Shown here one piece after another: positions 5,233-11,341 of a stretch of 12,551 nt of DNA (position 1 is the stretch's first letter; each line of letters begins with the position of its first letter). The stretch is from Treponema sp. (lineage in GTDB: Bacteria; Spirochaetota; Spirochaetia; Treponematales; Breznakiellaceae): NCBI GenBank assembly GCA_009780285.1, contig WRAL01000014.1, positions 1-12,551 of the forward strand, written 5' to 3'. Position numbers and translations under genes: made by a program. The notes beneath the pieces are model-generated. The model was not told the DNA's origin and ran no database searches. It saw nothing but the letters and a program-made list of their open reading frames with translations.

Positions 5233-6930
5233 CTACTTATGAACAATTGAGCCATCCTCCAGATACATTTCGACAAGCTCGAACTCGCCGTCGCCGTTCC
5301 AGTCGACGGACACGGACATAAGGGCGAGACTGCCCGGATGAAAGCGCCGCAGGGTTTGAAGCCGGCCCTCGCGCAGAACGTCCACGCGCTGAACGACCGG
5401 AAAGCCGGCCTCGAATTCCGTTACCGAAACGAGCACTCCCTGCGCCCGCACTTCGGAAAGGACCGGAACGCCCTGCCTTAAATAGGCGCGCTCGATCCCG
5501 TCCGGGAATTCGGCGCTGGGACGCTCCACGAAGGAGGCCGCCATCGCAAGCGCGTGGCGCGTAAGGCCCGCGCTCATCGGATCGCGCGCCGGAACCAAAA
5601 GGCCCTGGTAGGTTTCCGCCGCGCCAATATTTTCAAAAAGGATGGGGCCATACGCGAAGGAGCCAGGCGCGAAGAAATAGGTTTCCTCTCCCAGGGCCAC
5701 GCGCTGAACGAAAGGATAGCGATCCCAGACGATTTCGCCCCGCAACGCCGTCGTAGGCGGCGACGACGCATCCGGCAGGGCGATAAATTCGCCGCGCGAA
5801 GGAAGGCCGGTGTCAAAGCTTACAATCCAGTCCGCCACGCCGTCCTGATCCAGGTCCAGGTAAAGGGCCTGCAAAAAGCCGTTACGGAAAACGGCGCGGC
5901 TTTCGATTATGCCGTCGCGGTTTTCGTCGCCGACGATCGCGCCGGTAAAGGAATGAAGGCCCAGCGCAAGCGCGTCCCGGCCGGCGTTGCCGCGAAGAAG
6001 GCCGGCCACGGCGTTCACGATTTCCCTGTCAATCTCGGCCGCCTCGCCCCAGGCGAAAAGCTCGTCCACCGCGTGAAAGTCGTCCAAAAGGCCGAGGTTC
6101 AGGGCCAGGGGAATCGAGGCCGGGTTGGGCAAAAAGCCGGGAAGCGGGCCAATCGAGCCGGCGCGATACGCCAGCAAAAGCCGCCTTGCCTCTTCCAGGT
6201 CGCCGATAAAGGGCGCGGCGAGCCAGGCAAGATCCGGATCCAGGTCGAGCAAAAACGGCAGGCGCCTAAGGCCAAGCTCGATCAAGGCGATGTCCTGCGG
6301 GCCCGGCGATCCGGCCACCTGCAGCGCGTACTCGAAAAGCAGGCGCAAAGGGCGCGGATCGCGGGGGCTCATGTTTACGGCCTGCGTCGCGAGGGCGCGA
6401 AAATCCGCCGCGTAAGAGCGAGGAATGGACGGGCCGTCAAACGCAAGGCCCTTAAGCGCGCGCAGGCGAAGAAGCGTGGTTTCGGCGTTTTCGCTGGCGA
6501 TTGCCGCCCGCGCGTCCAAGGCGCCCAGCGCGACGGAAAAGCGGCGCAGATCGACGAGCAGGCCGGCCTGAAGCTCCAAGGCCTGCGCCTCCCCGTAACG
6601 CATCCATTTGTTGGTGGCAAGGGCGCTTTCGATCGCGGCAAGCGACAAAAGCCGGCTGTGGCCCTGATCGATGCGCGCGAGAGCAAGCAGGTAGGAAACG
6701 TCGGAAGACGCGTCGGCAAAGTCGTTCGCGCGCAGAAGAACGGCCAGCGCGCAGTCCCCGCGGCCTTGCGCGAAGGCTTCCTCCGCCGTCAGAATGTATC
6801 GCTGCGCGACAAGCTGATCCCCGGCCGGGGGGAATGCGCCGGACTGCGCCTGCGCGCCGGAAGCGGCAAGCGCAAAAGCGCAGGCGGCAAAAAAAACGCT
6901 GGCGCGGCGCGGCGCGAAAGGCAAATTCAT
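5233..6930 (-). CDS. Exported protein with helical repeats and EF-hand-like loops, 565 aa, unknown function
   Basis: The start is placed at ATG 6930 with GAGG 6-9 nt upstream; an in-frame GTG at 6936 falls inside that binding site and is less likely. A signal peptide (NLPFAPRRASVFFAACAFALAASGAQA) is cleaved after AQA, about residue 28; there is no lipobox Cys. Residues about 35-330 are Ala/Leu-rich and helical, resembling degenerate TPR-type repeats. Three DxDxDG-like calcium-loop motifs follow: DENRDGIIE (about 335-343), DLDQDGVADW (359-368) and DWNGDGEFEL (543-552), as in FG-GAP or EF-hand-like surface repeats, with beta-rich sequence between them. No enzyme signature is seen. It lies 18 nt after ftsH and 14 nt before the HtrA-like gene, suggesting a periplasmic partner or substrate-handling factor for the proteases; this is inference. 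Orthologues are expected mainly in spirochaetes. Confidence 0.75.
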   Translation of the reverse strand: MNLPFAPRRASVFFAACAFALAASGAQAQSGAFPPAGDQLVAQRYILTAEEAFAQGRGDCALAVLLRANDFADASSDVSYLLALARIDQGHSRLLSLAAIESALATNKWMRYGEAQALELQAGLLVDLRRFSVALGALDARAAIASENAETTLLRLRALKGLAFDGPSIPRSYAADFRALATQAVNMSPRDPRPLRLLFEYALQVAGSPGPQDIALIELGLRRLPFLLDLDPDLAWLAAPFIGDLEEARRLLLAYRAGSIGPLPGFLPNPASIPLALNLGLLDDFHAVDELFAWGEAAEIDREIVNAVAGLLRGNAGRDALALGLHSFTGAIVGDENRDGIIESRAVFRNGFLQALYLDLDQDGVADWIVSFDTGLPSRGEFIALPDASSPPTTALRGEIVWDRYPFVQRVALGEETYFFAPGSFAYGPILFENIGAAETYQGLLVPARDPMSAGLTRHALAMAASFVERPSAEFPDGIERAYLRQGVPVLSEVRAQGVLVSVTEFEAGFPVVQRVDVLREGRLQTLRRFHPGSLALMSVSVDWNGDGEFELVEMYLEDGSIVHK

Positions 6931-6948
6931 GGGCACCTCGATAATATT

Positions 6949-8934
6949 TTATTCTATATTATCGGCATCCGCGCCGGAATCCGCCTCGTTTTGCGGCGAA
7001 GATTCGCCCGCCTGCTGCGCAGGCGACGGCTTCGGTGCCTCGTCCTCCTCGCGCGGCGGCGCCGGCGGCAGGTTCAAAACCGCGCGCACCTCGTCGTCGG
7101 TAAGCGTTTCCCTTTCCAGAAGCGCGTTCGCGATTGCCTCAACCCCGTCGCGGTTTCCGTAGACGATTTCCTCGGCGCGGGCGCGCGCGTCGTCGAGAAT
7201 CTCCCGTATCGCCTTGTCTATGCCGCGCGCCGTCTCCTCGGAATAGTCCTGATGCCGCGCGATCTCCTTGCCCAGGAAAATCGGCGCCTCTTCCTGCCCG
7301 TAGGCCACAGGCCCCAGATCCTCGGCCATTCCCCACTCGCAGACCATCCGGCGCGCAAGCTCCGTCGCGGTCTGAATGTCGTTTTTCGCGCCGGTCGTCG
7401 TCTCGCCGTAAAAGAGCTTTTCGGCAAGCCAGCCGCCGTAGCAGAGCGCGATTCTGTCCTCGATCCAGCCCTTCGTGCGCGTGTAGCTGTCCTCTTCCGG
7501 CAGCGAAACGGCCATGCCCAGCGCGCGGCCGTGCGGCACTATCGTTACCTTGTGGAGCGGATCTGAATTCTTGAGGTAATAATGGAGGATAGTATGGCCG
7601 GCCTCGTGAAGGGCCGTCATTCTGCGCTCCTTGTCGGACATGGCAAGGGTGCTTCGCGCCACTCCCATCAGTATTTTGTCGCGGGCCTCCTCGAAGTCCA
7701 GCGTTTCCACCTCGGCCCTGTCCTTGCGCGCGGCGAAAAGCGCTGCCTCGTTGACAAGGTTGGCGATGTCCGCGCCACTCATCCCAGGCGTGGCGCGGGC
7801 GATGCGCGCCAGGTCCACTCCCTTGCTAATCTTTATTTTAGCCGAATGAATCTGCAAGATCGCCTCGCGTTCCTTTATGTCCGGCATGGCAACCACGACC
7901 TGCCTGTCGAAGCGCCCCGGCCGCAAAAGCGCCGGGTCCAGAACGTCCGGCCTGTTCGTCGCGGCGAGGATTATCACGCCGTCCTTGGAATCGAAGCCGT
8001 CCATCTCGACGAGGAGCTGGTTGAGGGTTTGCTCGCGCTCATCGTGGCCGCCTCCGTAGCCGGCGCCGCGCGTTCGGCCCACCGCGTCAAGCTCGTCGAT
8101 AAAAATAATGCAGGGCGCGCTTTTTCGGCCCTGCTCGAAAAGGTCGCGAACCCGGCTCGCGCCCACGCCGACGAACATTTCCACGAAGTCTGAGCCGGAC
8201 ATGTGAAAGAACGCCACGCCGGCCTCTCCGGCCACCGAGCGCGCCATAAGGGTTTTTCCCGTGCCGGGCATCCCGACCAGCAAAACGCCCTTGGGAATGC
8301 GCGCCCCCATTTTCGTGAATTTTTCCGGGCTTTTTAGGAAGGCGACGACCTCCTCGAGCTCGTACTTCGCGTCCTTCTGGCCGGCCACGTCGGCGAAAAC
8401 GACCTTTTTTCCCTCGTCCTGATAGCGCTTGGCCCTGCTTTTGCCGAACTGAAAGGCGCGGTTCGCGCCGCCCGGCATGTTTCGATACATGAAAAAGATA
8501 ACGCCAAAGATTATAAGCCAGGGCAGAAGGCTCAAAAGGAGGCTCCAGACCGAGGGCCGCGCCACGGCGCCGGTAACGTTCACGCCACGTTCCATCAGCG
8601 CGGAAAGGAGCGCCGGGTCGTGGTAGGGAATGCGCGTCCTTCGCATTACTTGGTCCTGGCCGGCCGCGCCGCCGCGCAGCCCCACGTCCATGATGTGCTG
8701 GTCGCTTATGGTTACGGATTCCACTAGGCCCGATTCAAGATAGCGCATGAATTCCGTGTAGCTTACCATCTGAGTCGCCGGCGCGCTCCCTCGGAAAAAG
8801 TACGCGATAAAACCCACGGTCATCACGATGAAAAAGATCATCAGAATGGGGCTGGGCTTTCCGCCCGGCAAAGGCGAGCGCGGGCCTGAGGGCCTCTGCT
8901 GTTTGGACTGATCGTCGTTTTGTTCGTTGAACAT
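6949..8934 (-). CDS. ftsH: ATP-dependent zinc metalloprotease FtsH, 661 aa
   Basis: FtsH is a hexameric membrane AAA+ protease that extracts and degrades misassembled membrane proteins and short-lived regulators. Two membrane segments (about 29-47 and 129-150) flank a periplasmic FtsH_ext domain. The ATPase has Walker A GMPGTGKT (221-228), Walker B IIFIDE (276-281), the pore motif FVG within DFVEMFVGVGAS, and the second region of homology ATNRPDVLDPALLRPGRFDR, whose arginine fingers are near 338 and 341. The M41 peptidase has HEAGH (443-447) and the third zinc ligand Asp in NDIQTATELARR (about 519). The C-terminal ~40 residues are an acidic, Pro-rich tail. The start at 8934 is chosen for GGAG 6 nt upstream; an in-frame extension to 8988 would overlap tilS. 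It starts 19 nt after the tilS stop, whose TAA overlaps another AAAGGAG. All active-site residues are intact. Confidence 0.97.
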   Translation of the reverse strand: MFNEQNDDQSKQQRPSGPRSPLPGGKPSPILMIFFIVMTVGFIAYFFRGSAPATQMVSYTEFMRYLESGLVESVTISDQHIMDVGLRGGAAGQDQVMRRTRIPYHDPALLSALMERGVNVTGAVARPSVWSLLLSLLPWLIIFGVIFFMYRNMPGGANRAFQFGKSRAKRYQDEGKKVVFADVAGQKDAKYELEEVVAFLKSPEKFTKMGARIPKGVLLVGMPGTGKTLMARSVAGEAGVAFFHMSGSDFVEMFVGVGASRVRDLFEQGRKSAPCIIFIDELDAVGRTRGAGYGGGHDEREQTLNQLLVEMDGFDSKDGVIILAATNRPDVLDPALLRPGRFDRQVVVAMPDIKEREAILQIHSAKIKISKGVDLARIARATPGMSGADIANLVNEAALFAARKDRAEVETLDFEEARDKILMGVARSTLAMSDKERRMTALHEAGHTILHYYLKNSDPLHKVTIVPHGRALGMAVSLPEEDSYTRTKGWIEDRIALCYGGWLAEKLFYGETTTGAKNDIQTATELARRMVCEWGMAEDLGPVAYGQEEAPIFLGKEIARHQDYSEETARGIDKAIREILDDARARAEEIVYGNRDGVEAIANALLERETLTDDEVRAVLNLPPAPPREEDEAPKPSPAQQAGESSPQNEADSGADADNIE

Positions 8935-8953
8935 CTGTATCTCCGTTGCTCCT

Positions 8954-10360
8954 TTATAAGAGCGCCGACCGGCTTGCGGAATCGGCATTTTTTGTCATCC
9001 TTGTTCCGATGATCGCCCAAGACGCCGGGCGCTCCGGAAGCTCTTCCCTTCGCGCGGCGATCCTGCCTTCCGCGTCGAAAAGCGCCGCCGTTCCCAGAGC
9101 GTCCCCGGCGCATATCTCGCGACCGGCGCGCCCGCCCGTTTCCCGGCCGATTTTGTCTTCCTTATGCGACGGCCGTATCACCGCCGGAAGCGCGGCGACA
9201 AATTCGCCGGCGCCCAGGCCGGCGATTTCGCCCTGCGCAAGCGCCCGCGCTTCCAATACCATATCATCAAGAGTATATGAGCCGGGCGTAATAATCAACA
9301 GCGCAAAACCGCGTTCGCTTGCAGGCCGGGCCGTCTTCCGGCGCGAAAGGATCACCTCGCCGCCTTCCCTTCGCGCCTCGGCGCCGCCCAAATCCGCCGC
9401 GCGCGCGCCGCCTTTCGCGAAAAGCCGCACTCCCGCGCGCCGTATTTCGCTTCGGCGCATCGATTTCGGCGGCTTAAGCGCGTTCGCGCCTTGAAAAAGG
9501 GCCTCCTCGCGCAGGATTTCCGGCGCCGAAAAAAAAAGCGCCTCGTCGACGCGCAGCATTTCCGGAAATTTTTCGCCGCGCGCGCCGGGCAAGGGCCGCC
9601 AGGGAATCCGGCGCGCGGCCTCCTCGGAAATAAAGCGCGCGGCCAGCGACTGAGTGGCCGCCATCGAGGAAAGCGCGCCTCGCCAGAAGGGAAACTCGCC
9701 GTCCAAAAAGGGAACAAGCCTGAGGCGCGCGCGGTTACGCATGTAACGGGGGTCGGCGTTCGTCGAATCCTCGCGCCAGGCGATTTTTTTCCGGGAAAGA
9801 TACTCGCGCGCTTCCGCCCGGCCAAAGGCGAGCAAGGGACGAAGGATTCGTCCTCGGCTCACCGGCATAGCGGCAAGGCCGGCCGGCCCCGCGCCGCGAA
9901 GCAGGCGAAGAAGCGCCGTTTCGACCGCGTCGTCGCGTGTGTGGGCGACAAGAATTCGAGCGCGCCGCCTTCCGCGCATGGCCCGCGACCAGGCTCGGCG
10001 GCGGTAAAGGCGCGCGGCGGCCTCGATGCCTATGCCAAGTTTCCGCGCCGCCCGCGCTATTTTGCCCGGCTTTACCGTGGCGACGGCGCAGGGAACGCGC
10101 AGGGAAGCGCAAAGGCCGCGCACGAAGTCGCGATCTCCCCGGCTTTCATCCTCGGCGCGTATTCCGTGCTCGACGTGCAGGCAGCGCAGGCCGGAAACAA
10201 GGCCGCGATCCCGCGCGGCGGCCAGCGCCACAAGCATCGCCGTGGAATCGGCGCCGCCGGAAACCGAGGCGATAAGAAGGCCGCGCGCACCGGAAGCGAT
10301 CGCGGCCTGGGCTACGGAGTTTTCGAAAAAGTCCGGAGAAAGGCCGGATGGATTTCGCAT
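8954..10360 (-). CDS. tilS: tRNA(Ile)-lysidine synthase TilS, 468 aa
   Basis: TilS uses ATP to attach lysine to C34 of the CAU-anticodon tRNA-Ile, changing its charging and decoding from Met to Ile; it is normally essential. The PP-loop ATP-binding motif SGGADS is at residues 34-39. The family motif HTRDDAVET (about 140-148) and EDSTNADPRYMRNRARLRL (about 197-215), the TilS signature, follow. Residues about 215-400 hold the substrate-binding domain and the C-terminal ~70 residues a divergent TilS_C-like domain (RAGREICAGDALGTAALFDAEG). Length suits the long, E. coli-type form. Start: ATG 10360 with GGAGGG 5 nt upstream, preferred over GTG 10366, which sits within that binding site. Its sequence is very Arg/Ala-rich, matching the high GC of the block. 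It lies 44 nt after rplY and 19 nt before ftsH, the same tilS-ftsH order seen in many bacteria. Confidence 0.95.
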   Translation of the reverse strand: MRNPSGLSPDFFENSVAQAAIASGARGLLIASVSGGADSTAMLVALAAARDRGLVSGLRCLHVEHGIRAEDESRGDRDFVRGLCASLRVPCAVATVKPGKIARAARKLGIGIEAAARLYRRRAWSRAMRGRRRARILVAHTRDDAVETALLRLLRGAGPAGLAAMPVSRGRILRPLLAFGRAEAREYLSRKKIAWREDSTNADPRYMRNRARLRLVPFLDGEFPFWRGALSSMAATQSLAARFISEEAARRIPWRPLPGARGEKFPEMLRVDEALFFSAPEILREEALFQGANALKPPKSMRRSEIRRAGVRLFAKGGARAADLGGAEARREGGEVILSRRKTARPASERGFALLIITPGSYTLDDMVLEARALAQGEIAGLGAGEFVAALPAVIRPSHKEDKIGRETGGRAGREICAGDALGTAALFDAEGRIAARREELPERPASWAIIGTRMTKNADSASRSALL

Positions 10361-10380
10361 CGCCACCCTCCGCCGAGCAC

Positions 10381-10399
10381 CGCCGGCAAAACGCCGGCG
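10381..10399 (-). repeat. Intercistronic hairpin between rplY and tilS
   Basis: CGCCGGC (10381-10387) pairs perfectly over 7 bp with GCCGGCG (10393-10399) around a 5-nt loop, starting 5 nt after the rplY stop. There is no U-run, so it is not a standard terminator. It may limit read-through or shield the 3' end of a more abundant upstream tRNA-rplY transcript. Confidence 0.6.
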
Positions 10400-10404
10400 A
10401 AAGC

Positions 10405-10998
10405 TTAGGACTTCGCTTCCTCGCCGGCGGCTTCCGTCGCCTGCGTTCCCTTGGGATACTTGACGACGGCGACCACCTTGGTCGGATCGGAAAGCAGCTT
10501 CACCTGGGAATCCAGCGGAAGATCGCGAACGTGGATCGATTCGCCGGATTTAAGGCCGGAAATGTCAACCTCGATCCGCTCCGGAAGAAACTTGGGAAGG
10601 CATTCAACCTCGATATTGTGGCGCGGAACCTCGAGAATGCCGCCCTCGCGCACGCCCACCGGATTTCCGCTGATCTTAATGGAAATCTTCGCCCGAATCG
10701 GCGCGTCGGCCTGGACCTCGTAAAAATCGACGTGCAGGACCTTCCCATCCATGATGTTGCGCTGGGAAGTTTTCACGAAAACGTCGTGCGCCGCGCCGTC
10801 GATCTCAAGCGAAATGATCGTGCTTTCGGTTATGCCCTTCGTTCCTTTCGCGAATTCCGTCTCGTCGAAGTCCAGCGGAAGGGACTTCCCCGATTTTCCG
10901 TACATAACTCCCGGAATGCGCCCGCTCCTTCTGAGCCTTCGCGCAACCGCGGAACCCGCCTCCAGCCTGTTTTTGGCCGCCAAAACAATCTTGCCCAT
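10405..10998 (-). CDS. rplY: 50S ribosomal protein L25, CTC/TL5 form, 197 aa
   Basis: Binds 5S rRNA in the large ribosomal subunit; the longer CTC form is also linked to stress tolerance in some bacteria. Residues 1-92 are the L25 domain (AAKNRLEAGSAVARRLRRSG, IPGVMYG, ending VLHVDFYEV at 88-95). Residues about 96-182 are the C-terminal TL5 domain (ISGNPVGVREGGILE, then PERIEVDISGLKSGESIHVRDLPL). A short acidic tail ends the protein. The ATG at 10998 is chosen for AAGG 5 nt upstream (and GAGG at 10 nt); a longer frame to 11106 would run through the tRNA gene. The gene starts only 28 nt after the tRNA-Gln 3' end, so the two are probably cotranscribed and separated by tRNA processing. No pth gene lies beside it, although rplY and pth are adjacent in many genomes. 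Confidence 0.95.
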   Translation of the reverse strand: MGKIVLAAKNRLEAGSAVARRLRRSGRIPGVMYGKSGKSLPLDFDETEFAKGTKGITESTIISLEIDGAAHDVFVKTSQRNIMDGKVLHVDFYEVQADAPIRAKISIKISGNPVGVREGGILEVPRHNIEVECLPKFLPERIEVDISGLKSGESIHVRDLPLDSQVKLLSDPTKVVAVVKYPKGTQATEAAGEEAKS

Positions 10999-11026
10999 AC
11001 TTACCTTACCTCGCAGAAATTGATGC

Positions 11027-11098
11027 TTGGGACGACAGGATTCGAACCTGTGAGTGCCGGAGCCAAAACCCGGTGGCTTACCACTTGCCGACGTCCCA
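11027..11098 (-). tRNA. tRNA-Gln, anticodon TTG
   Basis: A complete cloverleaf of 72 nt: acceptor stem TGGGACG with CGTCCCA, a D arm with GGC/GCC, anticodon stem CCGGG/TCCGG with a 7-nt loop TTTTGGC giving anticodon TTG (reads CAA, and CAG by wobble), and a T arm ACAGG-TTCGAAT-CCTGT. A U1-A72 first pair is typical of tRNA-Gln. The discriminator is A and CCA is not encoded (GCA follows), so CCA must be added by nucleotidyltransferase. Cotranscription with rplY is likely. Confidence 0.95.
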
Positions 11099-11108
11099 TC
11101 AGGCAAGC

Positions 11109-11138
11109 ATTATAGCCCAAAAGGGCGGCTCGTGACAA
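11109..11138 (-). promoter_or_regulatory. Promoter of the tRNA-Gln-rplY operon
   Basis: On the minus strand TTGTCA (11138-11133) and a perfect TATAAT (11114-11109) are separated by 18 nt. Transcription should start near 11102, about 4 nt before the mature tRNA. The spacer contains a palindrome GCCC-AAAA-GGGC (11115-11126). This is the best promoter in front of the whole minus-strand block, down to the HtrA-like gene. Confidence 0.8.
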
Positions 11139-11210
11139 GCTGGGGCAACGCGGCCTTTTTTACCTGAGGCCTTTAATCTGGGGCCCCTGCGGCCAGCGGG
11201 CATTCACGCC

Positions 11211-11245
11211 GGGCTTTAGCCCGAGGGCTTTAGCCCGAGGGCTTT
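11211..11245. repeat. Tandem repeat, 14-bp unit GGGCTTTAGCCCGA, 2.5 copies
   Basis: Copies at 11211-11224 and 11225-11238, then a partial GGGCTTT (11239-11245). Each unit is itself nearly palindromic (GGGCT-TT-AGCCC). It lies in the 243-nt gap between the tRNA promoter and the plus-strand AlbA_2 gene. Such GGGCTTTAGCCC units occur as dispersed intergenic repeats in several bacterial phyla; the function is unknown. Confidence 0.9.
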
Positions 11246-11267
11246 TGGAGGAAAAGGCCGCTCTTTG

Positions 11268-11303
11268 ATAGGAAAAAATGGAGATGTACTTTTTTGTTCC
11301 TAT
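11268..11303 (+). promoter_or_regulatory. Imperfect inverted repeat upstream of the AlbA_2 gene
   Basis: ATAGGAAAAAA (11268-11278) pairs with TTTTTTGTTCCTAT (11290-11303) with small bulges. It is just upstream of a TATATT (11308-11313) that could be the -10 box of the plus-strand gene. A candidate operator or leader structure only. Confidence 0.4.
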
Positions 11304-11308
11304 GCGGT

Positions 11309-11320
11309 ATATTGCAATAT
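11309..11320 (+). promoter_or_regulatory. Perfect 12-bp palindrome overlapping a candidate -10 box
   Basis: ATATTGCAATAT reads the same on both strands and overlaps TATATT (11308-11313). It sits 21 nt before the ATG of the AlbA_2 regulator gene and just before its ribosome binding site GGGAAGG (11327-11333). The place suits an operator for autoregulation, but short AT-rich palindromes also arise by chance. Confidence 0.4.
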
Positions 11321-11341
11321 CAATCTGGGAAGGTTCGGTAA

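Noticed and set aside
5554..7566. A 670-codon open frame on the plus strand opposite ftsH and its downstream neighbour
   Set aside because: It is Arg/Ala-rich low-complexity sequence, lies antisense to two clear genes, and arises from the high GC content. No domain or ribosome binding site supports it.
9491..11115. Long plus-strand frames opposite tilS and rplY
   Set aside because: They are antisense to conserved genes and pass through the tRNA-Gln gene; the composition is that of GC-rich shadow frames.
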